In this document: positions 1 through 10,366 of the stretch, piece after piece
Layout: every line of letters starts with the position of its first letter
Numbering within the stretch: the first letter of the stretch is position 1
Virus record (IMG/VR): IMGVR_UViG_3300033149_003571
Span: 1-44,911 of that record
Direction: 5' to 3' (one strand)
Source of the DNA: a virus
Length of the DNA stretch: 44,911 nt
Notes under the pieces: model-generated
What the model was told of the DNA's origin: nothing
Seen by the model: the letters and a program-made list of their open reading frames with translations, nothing else
Databases searched by the model: none
Program-made: the position numbers and the translations under genes

Positions 1-114
1 CAGGCCGATTTTGATTATGGGGTATATGCTGGAACCCCCTTAGCTCAAATGTACAAAGAGGGAGAGGGGGATTGGCAAGTTGGGAAAGTATATCCTGAAG
101 CGTATAATCTTTAT
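1..114. repeat. Terminal direct repeat, left copy
   Basis: The first 114 bases are identical to the last 114 bases (44798-44911). The reading frame of a structural gene continues unbroken across the join, so the molecule was most likely assembled as a circle and this is the overlap. It could reflect circular permutation (headful packaging) or a short terminal repeat. A sequence this short that coincides exactly with the contig ends is more typical of assembly overlap than of physical ends. Confidence 0.95.
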
Positions 115-1047
115 AGATTACGTACCGAAAATCCACAAGAATGGTGGGCACAACAAGGATATAATTACCAAGATCTTGAACAGAGCCAACCTTATCAGGG
201 ATTAACGAGCTTGATTCAACAGTGGCAAGATCCGAATCGGATGCAGCAGGATATACAAGCAGGCGGGCAATATGCAGCTCAGGCCCTTGGATTCGGTACT
301 CAACAGGAAATGACCGATGCTCTTTCTGGACTTAACCAGCGCCTAACCCAAATAGATTTTTCAGGTCAACTCACCGAAGACCAGCGCATAGCCCTATCTA
401 ATGATGTACGGATGGTGCGAGAAGAGAACATGAAGATGATGGAAGCTTTACAGGCTTCTGGTCGTCATTCTGCGGCTTTTTACAAAGCTGATGAAATCTC
501 AAGTCAAATTGCAGACATGTATGTTCAGGGCAAATTGAAATACATGGAAGGCAACCTCTTACGATCTCAGGTAGAGTTTCAAGCCTTGCAAGGTCGTTAT
601 GAAGGGATGGTTGCCGCAGGTACCCGAGCGGCAGGACAATATGCAGATATGCTTGTGAATAACAGAATGGGAGCCCTGCAAGGATATGCTCAACAATTAG
701 ACACCTTGGCTCAGCAGAACAGTCAATATATTGATCTGTACAAACAACATTCTCAGCAAATGTATAACTCAATTATGGCTGATATGGGTTTTGATGCTCA
801 TACTATGGAAATGGCCGCAGAAGCCTATGAAGCATACGTGACTCCCGCTTTAGACAAGTTTGAAATGGACCTTCAAAGTTACAACGCCTGGCTGGCGGGA
901 CAAACGTTAGAAGAAGGTGAAGGAGCTAATTGGAGCGGAATGCTGAGTGGGGCTGCGATGGGCGCGGGGGGAGGCTCTCTAATTGGAGGGCCCGTCGGTG
1001 CGGCTGTAGGGGCGATTGTCGGGGGGATCATAGGATTGTTTTCATAA
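1..1047 (+). CDS. Virion structural/ejection-type protein, C-terminal part
   Basis: The first codon shown (CAG) is in frame with the ATG at 44564, so the full protein across the circle join is 426 aa. The middle is Gln- and Ala-rich and likely helical. The C-terminus has a glycine-zipper-like membrane segment (GGSLIGGPVGAAVGAIVGG) ending in GLFS. It is followed 10 bases later by two more large structural proteins and preceded by a tail protein. Position and the glycine zipper suggest an internal virion/ejection protein that may insert in the host membrane. I recognise no named family. An ATG at 49 is internal, not the true start. Confidence 0.75.
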   Translation, partial: QADFDYGVYAGTPLAQMYKEGEGDWQVGKVYPEAYNLYRLRTENPQEWWAQQGYNYQDLEQSQPYQGLTSLIQQWQDPNRMQQDIQAGGQYAAQALGFGTQQEMTDALSGLNQRLTQIDFSGQLTEDQRIALSNDVRMVREENMKMMEALQASGRHSAAFYKADEISSQIADMYVQGKLKYMEGNLLRSQVEFQALQGRYEGMVAAGTRAAGQYADMLVNNRMGALQGYAQQLDTLAQQNSQYIDLYKQHSQQMYNSIMADMGFDAHTMEMAAEAYEAYVTPALDKFEMDLQSYNAWLAGQTLEEGEGANWSGMLSGAAMGAGGGSLIGGPVGAAVGAIVGGIIGLFS

Positions 1048-1057
1048 AGGAGTATAT

Positions 1058-2008
1058 ATGGGTTGGTTAGAAGCAAATATAGCTAGGCGGCGCAATATCG
1101 CTGACATTACCGGGAATATTGGTCGGCAAGCGGGGAAGATCGCCGATATCCGCCAGGCCGAAAAAGATCGCAGACAGCGAGCTTTCCAAGATTTGGCTAA
1201 CATATTTATGGAGCTAGGTGGGCGCAAATGGAAGGCTGGCGAGGCTAAGAAAGAACGGGATTGGCAAATGAGCGAAGCGGAGAAAGAGCGTCGTTGGGGA
1301 ACGAGTGAGCGTTGGGGCAGAGAGAGTTTTGAAACCAAAGAGAGTGCCAAAGAACGCAAATGGGAGAGCGAAGAAGAAAAAAAAGCGAGACAATTTACAA
1401 TAGAGCACGAACTTCCTTCCCTGGAGCGACGCGCAAAGGCAAGCAGAGCCGAACAAAATATTTACGCTGGCGGACAGGAATTACAAGAAGCATTTGACAG
1501 GGGATTTGAAAGCTGGTTAGAAAAAGCTTCGGCGCAAAGCCCCGGTTGGTTTATTAAAGACGAGCTAGGCGACGTTATAGGATACGATATCCCTGATGAG
1601 GGGTGGGCGCAATTTAGGGAATATATGAGGGTAATGCATCCCAATGTCACGGAAGATAAAATTGATGCCTATATCAATTCGATTCGTGTAGCCGCCCAAG
1701 AAATAACCGAAGAACAAGGAGAAACCATTGTAGAAACGCCTGTTTCCGAACCCACTTATAGACAAGATCCCGTTGATGAGCTTCTTCGCAACCGAAATAA
1801 AATCAAATATTATCCAGGGATGAATATAAACGAACGATATGTGATAGATGCTTTCAACGATTATATGAAGGGCGGCCTTACTCCCGACGAACGCATAAAA
1901 CTTGCCGAGATAGCACCCCAGATTATGGATATTATAGATAAATATACTCAAACATTGGCAGAAACAGCACGGGAAAGGGTGCAAACTCCGGGAAGGGGTA
2001 GGCGATAA
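1058..2008 (+). CDS. Charged coiled-coil virion protein, probable internal/ejection protein
   Basis: A 316-aa protein with SD GGAG just ahead of its ATG. Residues about 15-120 are very rich in Lys, Arg, Glu and Trp, with repeated patterns such as KERDW, KERRW and KERKW, as in long charged helices or coiled coils. The C-terminal third looks globular. It lies between the glycine-zipper protein and the intein-bearing 1517-aa protein, in the position occupied by internal core proteins of podoviruses. Function is inferred from position and composition only. Confidence 0.7.
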   Translation: MGWLEANIARRRNIADITGNIGRQAGKIADIRQAEKDRRQRAFQDLANIFMELGGRKWKAGEAKKERDWQMSEAEKERRWGTSERWGRESFETKESAKERKWESEEEKKARQFTIEHELPSLERRAKASRAEQNIYAGGQELQEAFDRGFESWLEKASAQSPGWFIKDELGDVIGYDIPDEGWAQFREYMRVMHPNVTEDKIDAYINSIRVAAQEITEEQGETIVETPVSEPTYRQDPVDELLRNRNKIKYYPGMNINERYVIDAFNDYMKGGLTPDERIKLAEIAPQIMDIIDKYTQTLAETARERVQTPGRGRR

Positions 2009-2018
2009 GGGATAACTA

Positions 2019-5000
2019 ATGTACTATGTAAGTCCCCTATCAAAGATCCACGAACGAATAAAAAGATATACATCTCCTACCACTCGGCGCAATTTGACTC
2101 AGGCCGAACGGGAGACAATCCCTTACGTACGGGCAGAGCAAGCCAAACGAGAACGTAAACGAAACTGGCTCAAACCCATCGAAGCGATCTTTGACCTCCT
2201 TCAAAGGGGGCAATATGTAACCGCCAATACCGCAGAACAAATTATCCGCAACCTTCGGGAGGGTGAACCCGCACTGAAAGGTGTGGCCCGGGAAGCATGG
2301 GAGGGCCTAACAGGCAAAGAGAAGGGTGACTGGGAGAATGTTCTGTTTGGCGGCAAGGATGTAGGCGGAGAAGAGTTTGAGGGGCTTTTCAAAGACATAG
2401 ACAAAGAAAGATGGGAGAAGCCCGTTCTTGGCAAATGGGCTAAAGGAAAACCCATCATTGGGGCAACGGGCCGGGGCCTGGCCGGACTTGCTGCTAACAT
2501 CTTTTTAGATCCTACTACATATATAGGTTTTGGACCTACTACCGCAGCCCGTGCTGCCGCGACAAAGTATGCCGACGACGTTGCGCGCCTAACCATAAAA
2601 CAATTCGTCAAGAATCCCGAAACATTAGCCAAACTTGCCCGCAAGGGTGGGTCCGAGCTTGCAGAACGCATCGAGCGCCTAGCCATAAAAAATCCCCAAG
2701 AAGCCTTACGATTACTCCAAAAGAATGTAGGTATTGATATCTCTCAACACATGGCAAAGGTGGCAAAGGCGGCCAAGAAAGAAGCTCTAAGATTGCCTGA
2801 GAAAGAGTTGCGAGAGAAAGCTCTAGGCAGGATAACAGAGGCCCGAATAGTCCCGGCCAAGAAAGTGCAGGAGGGTATACAGCGCCAGATCAGAAACCTA
2901 GCGAAAGAATATGCAGACTATGGACCCGCAAAAGGACTTTCTGATCTGATTAATGAGCACGTCGCCGGTTACGTGAGTAAAAAAGAAGCTGTTACTGGTT
3001 TGAAATATCTAGACGAATTAGCCGAATCAGTGCAGAAAGGTGCATATGCCGGTGCAGGAACTAGGGCGGCCCGATTCATGCGGAAAGAGTTTGCCATAAG
3101 TGAACGATATCCAGAAATACTGAAAGCCTGGGATAATCTAGGTAAATGGTGGACTGAGAAAAGCAAGATAGGTGGGTATTTCTCTGATGCCTGGTGGGCT
3201 ATGATGAACAAAGGCGTGGTAGGGAAGCTGAAAAAGATGTTCAATATTCGCAATCCTTACCAGGAAATCTTAGCCCGCACGGTCCAGGACGCCAAAGCAG
3301 CTACAACCGATACCATAGCTCGCACACAACAGGGTTTGGTGGATCTATTAAAGCCCTTAGATGAAAACAGCATGCGGGCGGTACGAGAGTTGTTAATAAC
3401 GGCCCAGGGGGAGGCGGTAGACTTTCGCAAGATGGCCCTTGAAATGGGAGTAGCGACGGACAAGATTGATCTTGTGGTAGAGACTGTCGCTTCTATCAAT
3501 AATCTAACGGCCATGTGGCGCAAAAGACTGGAAGAACTCGTGCAAGACGGGATTATCAAAGAGGTTGGGGAGATTGAGAATTACCTTCCGGTCCGTAGAA
3601 CGGGCACGGGGTTCTACAAAAAAGCGCCTACCCCAATTACAGCCAGGCATCCCGGGTTCTTGTTTGCTCGCACCGCGGGATTTGAAGAGAATATTGCTAG
3701 CGAGGCGGCCAAGCTTAAATTTATTTTCCCCGAGATCAGCGACGAAGCAGCTCAATCACTGGTAAGGGAAGGAGCGGGAGATCTCCAAACAGACCTTTAT
3801 CAAATGTTGTTAGGTCGTGGCATGGCCCAAGCGCGCCTAGAACAAAGAGCTTCTATCATAAAACAAATCCGGGAAATGGGTTTTAATCTGAAACAGGCTG
3901 CTGAAATGGATGACGAGCTTGCCCAGATCATGGTTAATAACCAAACCGTTTTGCAACAGTTTGGCCTACAAGCGATCCCCGATGATGCGCTAGAGGGATA
4001 TTTGTTTGACAAGGAAACATCCGAAATATTGGGAAAGGCTATAAAAATTACAGCAAGTGACGAGACCTTGCGAACCGCCGCACAGTGGATTGGGTCTTTT
4101 ACCGCTTGGTGGAAAGCATGGGCAACTGCTTCTCCGGGGTTTCACTGGAGAAACCATTACTCGAACAATGTCACGGGAATCCTTAAACACGGTGCGGAAT
4201 GGTTTAATCCAAGGAATAATTTTGAAGCATGGGCTGGGACCATAGCGGGGCTTGAAAGAAAAAATGCTTTCAAGAAACTTGTTGCCGAAGGAGTTGATGA
4301 GGCCATGGCAACAGGCATCTTGTCTCGGATATATGGGGGGAAAAGCCTGGAAGAATTGGCAGCATATGCCACTCGCAAGGGGGTTATCGCTCGTCACGTC
4401 ATGGGATTTGATGCGCCTAAAACACTAGAGGGCGTACTAAAACAAGGCGATGCCTTTAAAAAAATAAATCCTATGAGCAAAGAGTTTGGTCTTTTGCAAG
4501 GTAGTTATGCCCTTTCCATGTATGTTGAAAATACCGCAAGGTTTCATTCGTTTATGCTTGATTACAAACGAGCCCTCAAGCAAGGCAGTGCCCCGGAGAC
4601 TGCTATGGAATACGCATCTTTGCAGGCGAAGAAATGGTTCTTGGACTATGATGATCTTAGTCCCTTCGAGCAGAAGGTAATGAAAAGCATAATCCCCTTT
4701 TACTGTGTGCCCACCGATGCCGAGATATTAACCAGAGAAGGATGGAAAACAAACACTCAATTACGAAAGGGCGAGGATGTACTGGCCTATGATGTAAAAA
4801 CTGATACTGCTTTTTGGTATCCTCTTAAAAATGTCGCAGTTTTTAATTATGATGGCATTCTAATGTCTATCAAGAATCGGACCAACGGAGAATATCTTTT
4901 CACACCGAATCACAAATGGCCCGTTTTTGTCGCTCAAAATTATGCCACAGGAATCAATCGGAAGATTGTAAGGGGTTATGAATTAAGAAGTGGATACAGG

Positions 5001-6572
5001 ATACCGCTAACCGCCGCCCAAACACAATGGCCGCAAAAATGTTCTATTTCTGTTCGGGAAGCGAAAATTATTGGATGGGTTTTGACGGACGGTTCGATAA
5101 AACAAAAAACTAAGAATTTTTATCAATATGTGATTTATCAGGCTGATCACAAGTTTGCTGAAGAGATAAGGGAATTATTGAATGGTGAGTGTTCGGAATA
5201 TGTTCATCCCTTAACACGAGTTAGGCGGTTTGAATTAAATGGTAACCTAAGAAAACGAATACAATCTCTGATTACATCCAAGACGAATAATGAACTTCTT
5301 ATTACTAGTTTGTCTAAAGAATGTGCAGAGGCCATGTGGGATGCTATGTATAAAGCAGACGGAACTATTGTTAGAGAACGGAAAACCCGTCCCGGGGTGA
5401 TGACAGATTTGTTTTTTGCAGCTAAAAGATCGACGCCTAACGGAAAAGCGGTGGGAGATTATTTTCAGATTCTTTCTATAATGCTTAACAAAGTTGCACA
5501 CATGACAAAAGACGGAAAAGGGATGTATATTCGGAAAAATTCTGTTAGGCGATTTATCAAAATAGGCAAAGACAATAACGCTTTAGGTACAGAATGGTAC
5601 AAGGGCGAAATATGGTGCCCTGAAATTGATGGATTATGCTGGATGCTTCGGCGAAATGGGAAACATATCTGGAGTTCAAATACCTGGATCAGAAAAAACC
5701 TAGCAAACCAAATTCAGGGCATGTTTGACTTTAGAGAAATGTATAGTATGATCCCCAAGCTTAGCAAAGGGGCTCCCGGGGTAGAGAAATCAGAGATGCC
5801 GAACTGGATGCGGGATTTGGGGTATATTCCTTTTGAGGTGGAAGAGGGCGAGGCCAAGATGTTCTGGCCCAACACCCCTTATATGGACGTTAACAAGATC
5901 CCCTTGAAGTTTGAGATGAGCGCCGGGGGGATTCCTGTACCGAAATGGGGCGGGGATGAAATATTGCGAGATGTTGTTTCAAATGCCCATCCCTTGATTA
6001 AGACGGCTGTTGAAATGGTAGGTAGGCGTGATGTGTTTAAAGATACTCCCCTTGATGACAATCTTGCTTCCCCACGCTTGATGCGTATTTTGGCGGGCAA
6101 AGACGGAGATGCCAGGATTTTAACTTGGCTTGACGGATTTTTACGTCTGGCCGGATGGGAGCGGGGGCTTGACCCGGATGTAAACGAAGAGGGCCAATTG
6201 ACTCTCAACCCCCTGGTTGTCAGGGCACTTGAGAACAATATTTTATTTTTAAAGAGAATCCCGCAGTACTTTGATTTGCCCGAAGCTGTTTTCCCTGCCC
6301 TACAAGAGGTAAAGAACAAGGCCGGCGCAGTGGGGGATTATGAGAAAGCGGATGAACAGCTAGAGGAGATATTTCAGATACTTTCTTTCTATCTAGGCGT
6401 GAAAATGAAGACGTTGGACGTTGAGGAACAGCGCCAATACGAGGCTCGGGATGTATTGAAAACAGCCGAAGAAGAGCGGTACAAACAGATGAAAAGATTA
6501 CCCGGGTATTCTAAGAGAAAGGCGGAATATATCAAGCGCAGTATCAAGCGCCAGAAAAGGTTAGGATTGTAA
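2019..6572 (+). CDS. Large internal virion (ejection) protein interrupted by an intein
   Basis: A 1517-aa precursor of which residues 896-1221 are an intein, leaving a 1191-aa mature protein. The N-extein ends IIPFY and the C-extein begins TWIRKN, so splicing restores PFYTWIRKN, a conserved string I associate with very large phage virion proteins. A hydrophobic stretch lies near residues 148-170 (GLAGLAANIFLD), and the rest is helical and rich in Lys, Arg and Glu. It is the largest protein here, between a coiled-coil virion protein and the tail fibre, consistent with a DNA-ejection protein. The stop overlaps the next start (TAATG). Confidence 0.75.
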   Translation: MYYVSPLSKIHERIKRYTSPTTRRNLTQAERETIPYVRAEQAKRERKRNWLKPIEAIFDLLQRGQYVTANTAEQIIRNLREGEPALKGVAREAWEGLTGKEKGDWENVLFGGKDVGGEEFEGLFKDIDKERWEKPVLGKWAKGKPIIGATGRGLAGLAANIFLDPTTYIGFGPTTAARAAATKYADDVARLTIKQFVKNPETLAKLARKGGSELAERIERLAIKNPQEALRLLQKNVGIDISQHMAKVAKAAKKEALRLPEKELREKALGRITEARIVPAKKVQEGIQRQIRNLAKEYADYGPAKGLSDLINEHVAGYVSKKEAVTGLKYLDELAESVQKGAYAGAGTRAARFMRKEFAISERYPEILKAWDNLGKWWTEKSKIGGYFSDAWWAMMNKGVVGKLKKMFNIRNPYQEILARTVQDAKAATTDTIARTQQGLVDLLKPLDENSMRAVRELLITAQGEAVDFRKMALEMGVATDKIDLVVETVASINNLTAMWRKRLEELVQDGIIKEVGEIENYLPVRRTGTGFYKKAPTPITARHPGFLFARTAGFEENIASEAAKLKFIFPEISDEAAQSLVREGAGDLQTDLYQMLLGRGMAQARLEQRASIIKQIREMGFNLKQAAEMDDELAQIMVNNQTVLQQFGLQAIPDDALEGYLFDKETSEILGKAIKITASDETLRTAAQWIGSFTAWWKAWATASPGFHWRNHYSNNVTGILKHGAEWFNPRNNFEAWAGTIAGLERKNAFKKLVAEGVDEAMATGILSRIYGGKSLEELAAYATRKGVIARHVMGFDAPKTLEGVLKQGDAFKKINPMSKEFGLLQGSYALSMYVENTARFHSFMLDYKRALKQGSAPETAMEYASLQAKKWFLDYDDLSPFEQKVMKSIIPFYCVPTDAEILTREGWKTNTQLRKGEDVLAYDVKTDTAFWYPLKNVAVFNYDGILMSIKNRTNGEYLFTPNHKWPVFVAQNYATGINRKIVRGYELRSGYRIPLTAAQTQWPQKCSISVREAKIIGWVLTDGSIKQKTKNFYQYVIYQADHKFAEEIRELLNGECSEYVHPLTRVRRFELNGNLRKRIQSLITSKTNNELLITSLSKECAEAMWDAMYKADGTIVRERKTRPGVMTDLFFAAKRSTPNGKAVGDYFQILSIMLNKVAHMTKDGKGMYIRKNSVRRFIKIGKDNNALGTEWYKGEIWCPEIDGLCWMLRRNGKHIWSSNTWIRKNLANQIQGMFDFREMYSMIPKLSKGAPGVEKSEMPNWMRDLGYIPFEVEEGEAKMFWPNTPYMDVNKIPLKFEMSAGGIPVPKWGGDEILRDVVSNAHPLIKTAVEMVGRRDVFKDTPLDDNLASPRLMRILAGKDGDARILTWLDGFLRLAGWERGLDPDVNEEGQLTLNPLVVRALENNILFLKRIPQYFDLPEAVFPALQEVKNKAGAVGDYEKADEQLEEIFQILSFYLGVKMKTLDVEEQRQYEARDVLKTAEEERYKQMKRLPGYSKRKAEYIKRSIKRQKRLGL
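4704..5681 (+). other. Intein with LAGLIDADG-type endonuclease domain
   Basis: A 326-residue in-frame insertion. It starts at Cys896 (block A-like CVPTDAEILTREGWK), has a TPNH motif near residue 962 (block B TxxH), and ends GKHIWSSN before Thr1222. The centre carries two degenerate LAGLIDADG helices, IIGWVLTDGS (about 1017-1026) and MWDAMYKADGTI (about 1106-1117), so it probably encodes or once encoded a homing endonuclease. The +1 residue is Thr, and the penultimate residue is Ser where His is usual, so splicing may be slow or need compensation. The insertion point is inside a conserved extein motif, as is typical for inteins. Confidence 0.9.
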
Positions 6573-9500
6573 TGGCAAGAACCTATGAAGACATAATGGA
6601 CCTGCGGGCCGGGAGCCGCCGAGATAGCGAAATTCAGGGGCTGCCCCTGGGGTATATTTCCGGGGGGAAACTTACTCTTGTAGAAGAAGATGCAGGTGAG
6701 CACGTTGATGTTGATCCTCTTGTTGCCAATATAAAGGGAAAGCAAGTTGTTCAAGATGCAACCTATACTATTGTAGACGGGGATTTTCTTCATAGCAGGG
6801 TGGCGGGTTGTGCTTATTATGTATATCTTGACGAGGCGGGCATATTTCATGTTGATGCTTTGGCGCCTAACTATAATTCATCCTACCACGCAGATTATCA
6901 TCCCCAATATAACAATTACAGATGTCTAGGCAAGTTTCATATTGATGACAATAATGCAATAGACTATGCATTTGCTACAGCCAAGGTTGACGAACTTTAT
7001 ATATCCGAATACCAGCTTAATGATGATTCGGTAAGCACGGATAAAATCCAAGCCAGTGCTATTACAACTACTGAACTGCTTGATGATGCGGTAACGGCGG
7101 CCAAAATTATAAACGATGCTGTAGAAGAAGCTAAAATCAAGAACGGAGCAGTGTCTGGTGATAAGATCGCTGTTGATGCTGTTACGGCAGATAAAATACT
7201 CGCTGGCTCTGTTACTACAGCCAAGTTGGACGCAGCAGCCGTGACAACCGTCAAACTTGATGCTGCCTCGGTAACAGCAGCCAAAATAGAAGCTGGTACA
7301 ATAACATCCCGCGAAATGACTTTTGGGGTTAATGATGATGATATCGCCACAGATGCCGATGAAGAAACCGCCGATGAGGATGCCGGGCTATTTGATTTAA
7401 GCCAGCCTGACTGTGTAGGCTCCAAAGGCACGAGACCTGAGGTGGGAAAAGAGATTGTGTACGCGCCTGGGGTTGCTACTGATGAGACGGGCAAAGAGTA
7501 TCCAGGATTCCACTCACCCCGCATGATCGGCCAGAGCGAGGCGATATTCCAGGCGAGCACGAACCTGGTGAAGAGCCCGGAGGATTTGACCACAAGCGAT
7601 TGGGCTACGAGTGGCGCTCCGATAGTAGTCTTAACTGATCAATACGTTAATGGAAAAAGACTTACGAAGATTGTAAATACTGGAGCTGCATCGGATTATG
7701 TTGCCCAAACCCATACAACCGCCTTTACCCAAGTACAGATCGGGGGTTCCGTTATCTGTCGAAAGGGTAAATCAGTTGGTAATACAACTCGGTTCTATGT
7801 TTTTGATTCTACGACTTGGGACCCCAAATTTTGGATAGTTATTGACTTTGACAACTACCCTAATGCACCTGGCACTGCTGGGGCAGGAACTTTACATAAT
7901 TATACTTGGATTGATGAAGACACGATCGAAATTCAGTGGATTGGCACACTCGATGCTGCTGGCAACAATTGTCAAATTCGGTGTTTCGGGTCCGATCACG
8001 CAACAGATGGTGAATACACCTACTGGACAGCAGTTCAATTAGAAGATCTTCCCTATCCAACCCCCTACATAGACCGCTACCGTTGGCCCACGGGAGTAAG
8101 ACCTGCTGTTTCGCCTAACTACGCTGTTACTATGCCGGAGAAGTTTGTGTTCAAGATGAAGATCCGGCCGTGGTTTACTTATGACATAGCTGGTTATCCG
8201 CATTTTTTTGGGTGGTACATAGATGGTTCTCATCGCTTCTTGATCTATTACAATCCAGGGGCACCTGATAAAATCTACATTCTTTGGCAAGATGGTGGAA
8301 CAGCTAGATATTTATTTTCTGAGCAATTTGATGATGGTTCCAACTATTATGATATTAGTTCAGAAATTATCCTTTTCGGTGCAATAGATCTTTCAACCCA
8401 AACAGGCAACAATGCTTTTTTTGCCATCGTAGATAGAGTAAAGCAAGCCGAAGATAATGACTGGACCGGAGCACCCGATGCAAAAGTTTCAACGTTTTCT
8501 ACGCTTTCAATCGGCCATCGGGGTGATGAAAAAAACCACGCCGACTCCCTCATAGAATACGCCAAGTTTTGGCAGTGGGACGGCAGCTCCCTGGGAACGC
8601 TCAACGACGAGACTGACATAGACCGGGTCACAGCAGACCTCACTTCGCTGTTTGACTTGGAGCTGGAAGACCACTCTAATGCCCGCTACAAGCCCGTCAG
8701 CAAGCAGGGGGCGATAGGGATATTCCAGAAGACTACAAACCTGGTGGATTTTCCTGAAGATCTGACTGATGCGAGCTGGCTTGATGAAAACGGGAACATC
8801 ACGCCGTCTCTCTCGGATTATTACATCAACGGCAAACGGTTTACGAAGCTCCTAGTAACGAATACCAGTACTGCTTTTACCTACAAAGACGTGGAAGTCA
8901 CCACGGCCACTCCGTCTTTTCAGGCTATCTTTAAGCACGGGTTGTCAGATGTCACAGTTATCAATCTGGCGGAACGAGGTGTGGCAACCCGTGGGACTAT
9001 CACGATAACCTGGACCACAAAGACAATTGCGGCATCGAACGGTGCTACCAATCTGGAGTACGAATGGATTTCCGATGATACGGTATGGGTGGCCGCAACC
9101 GCCGCTTCCGTCAATACGTCTAATGATGTCGAGATTCGTATATATCCTGACACATCTGAAGCGGCGAATGATTACATTTACGTCACCGCCGTCATGGTAG
9201 AGGACGTCGTCTACCCAACTCCCTATACGCCTACCGAGCGGGCGAAGGATGGGATTCTCAATTATCCCTTCGAGATGCCCGAGAAGTTCACCGTTATGTT
9301 CTGGGTGAGGCCGTGGTTTACCTATAATGGAGGTAGCAAATATTTTGTAGAGTGGTTTATTGATGCGACTCATCGGTTTCTTGTTTATTTCGAAGCAACC
9401 GGCGACTTAATAACAGTTCTGTGGCAGGACGGTGGCACTGCGCGATATCTTTACTCTCAGCAGTTTGATGATGGCTTATCCTATAATGATATTAACCAGT

Positions 9501-10366
9501 GGATCATGGTAGCTCTTGCCTTCGATGCCGCCGGTGGGCAGACAGGTTCCCGGCTTAAGGTATATGCTGATACCATAGGAGAGGACACGGATTTTGGAGG
9601 AGCCATCGACGCCAAAACATCCTCTTTCCCGACCCTATCTATCGGCCAAGAAAACGGCACCCAGGAAGCCGACTCCTTCATCTCCGATCTCCTGATCCTG
9701 CCTAATCAGCTTCTTACAGCCGAACAGATGGATCGGCACTATTGGAAGACCCGCCCCTGGCACTCCCCCGGAGAGGTTGCAAGCTTTGACAAGAGCGTGC
9801 GGATTGACCGGAGCGGGATACGCTTGCACAACGCCGAGCTGAACATCACCGACTGGCGGAACAGGCAGATACTGATCTCCAACCAAGACGGGCTGATGGC
9901 GAAGGATGCTGCGGGGACGGTGATACACGATATCCCCGATGCACCAATTCAAAGTGGACGCTATTATTGTGGACACCTAAATTGGTTTCGAGAACAAAGT
10001 AGTTATGTAATCTACGACGAGGTTACTCCGCCCGATGAAGCCTGGACCCCCGTGACCTGTTTATTGGAAAACAATACGAATGTTCGGGCGGGTTTGTTCA
10101 AAGTTTGGGTTTATTCCAATTTGACCGAAGAGGGGGAGAACTATGTATATCTTGTTCTGCGGCCCAAGGGATCAGGCTGGGATTCGGGGATAACAGCTAA
10201 CGCACCTGCATTATATACTCTGACTAATCCTCTCCTCCGGGTCAATCTTATGGGTTTATTGATGTGTCCGATTGGAGATGATAATTCGATTGATTTTTTC
10301 TTTAACTACCCGCCTACGGCAAGTAGTAAACGCCTACTAATCGCGCAGCTAGGTATTTTTATATGA
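6572..10366 (+). CDS. Tail fibre / receptor-binding protein with duplicated lectin-like modules
   Basis: A 1264-aa protein. Residues about 150-255 are a run of short repeats of the type VTAAKI/VTTAKL, common in phage tail fibre shafts. Two related modules of about 350 residues follow (about 318-690 and 711-1065). Both contain TNLV..PEDLT, INGKR/VNGKR, PYPTPY-like and LWQDGGTARYL strings, and the second half of each resembles LamG/concanavalin folds. A C-terminal domain follows from VRIDRSGIRLHN. It overlaps its neighbours by a few bases on both sides, so it is translationally coupled. The likely role is host recognition, with module duplication giving avidity or two specificities. Confidence 0.8.
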   Translation: MARTYEDIMDLRAGSRRDSEIQGLPLGYISGGKLTLVEEDAGEHVDVDPLVANIKGKQVVQDATYTIVDGDFLHSRVAGCAYYVYLDEAGIFHVDALAPNYNSSYHADYHPQYNNYRCLGKFHIDDNNAIDYAFATAKVDELYISEYQLNDDSVSTDKIQASAITTTELLDDAVTAAKIINDAVEEAKIKNGAVSGDKIAVDAVTADKILAGSVTTAKLDAAAVTTVKLDAASVTAAKIEAGTITSREMTFGVNDDDIATDADEETADEDAGLFDLSQPDCVGSKGTRPEVGKEIVYAPGVATDETGKEYPGFHSPRMIGQSEAIFQASTNLVKSPEDLTTSDWATSGAPIVVLTDQYVNGKRLTKIVNTGAASDYVAQTHTTAFTQVQIGGSVICRKGKSVGNTTRFYVFDSTTWDPKFWIVIDFDNYPNAPGTAGAGTLHNYTWIDEDTIEIQWIGTLDAAGNNCQIRCFGSDHATDGEYTYWTAVQLEDLPYPTPYIDRYRWPTGVRPAVSPNYAVTMPEKFVFKMKIRPWFTYDIAGYPHFFGWYIDGSHRFLIYYNPGAPDKIYILWQDGGTARYLFSEQFDDGSNYYDISSEIILFGAIDLSTQTGNNAFFAIVDRVKQAEDNDWTGAPDAKVSTFSTLSIGHRGDEKNHADSLIEYAKFWQWDGSSLGTLNDETDIDRVTADLTSLFDLELEDHSNARYKPVSKQGAIGIFQKTTNLVDFPEDLTDASWLDENGNITPSLSDYYINGKRFTKLLVTNTSTAFTYKDVEVTTATPSFQAIFKHGLSDVTVINLAERGVATRGTITITWTTKTIAASNGATNLEYEWISDDTVWVAATAASVNTSNDVEIRIYPDTSEAANDYIYVTAVMVEDVVYPTPYTPTERAKDGILNYPFEMPEKFTVMFWVRPWFTYNGGSKYFVEWFIDATHRFLVYFEATGDLITVLWQDGGTARYLYSQQFDDGLSYNDINQWIMVALAFDAAGGQTGSRLKVYADTIGEDTDFGGAIDAKTSSFPTLSIGQENGTQEADSFISDLLILPNQLLTAEQMDRHYWKTRPWHSPGEVASFDKSVRIDRSGIRLHNAELNITDWRNRQILISNQDGLMAKDAAGTVIHDIPDAPIQSGRYYCGHLNWFREQSSYVIYDEVTPPDEAWTPVTCLLENNTNVRAGLFKVWVYSNLTEEGENYVYLVLRPKGSGWDSGITANAPALYTLTNPLLRVNLMGLLMCPIGDDNSIDFFFNYPPTASSKRLLIAQLGIFI

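Noticed and set aside
6997-7593. A 198-aa minus-strand ORF opposite the tail fibre
   Set aside because: It is the antisense of the VTAAKI-type repeats and therefore low-complexity (Ala, Ser, Val, Thr); no SD and no neighbours on that strand.
6572-10366. A diversity-generating retroelement acting on the tail fibre
   Set aside because: No reverse transcriptase gene and no template repeat similar to the fibre's 3' end were found.
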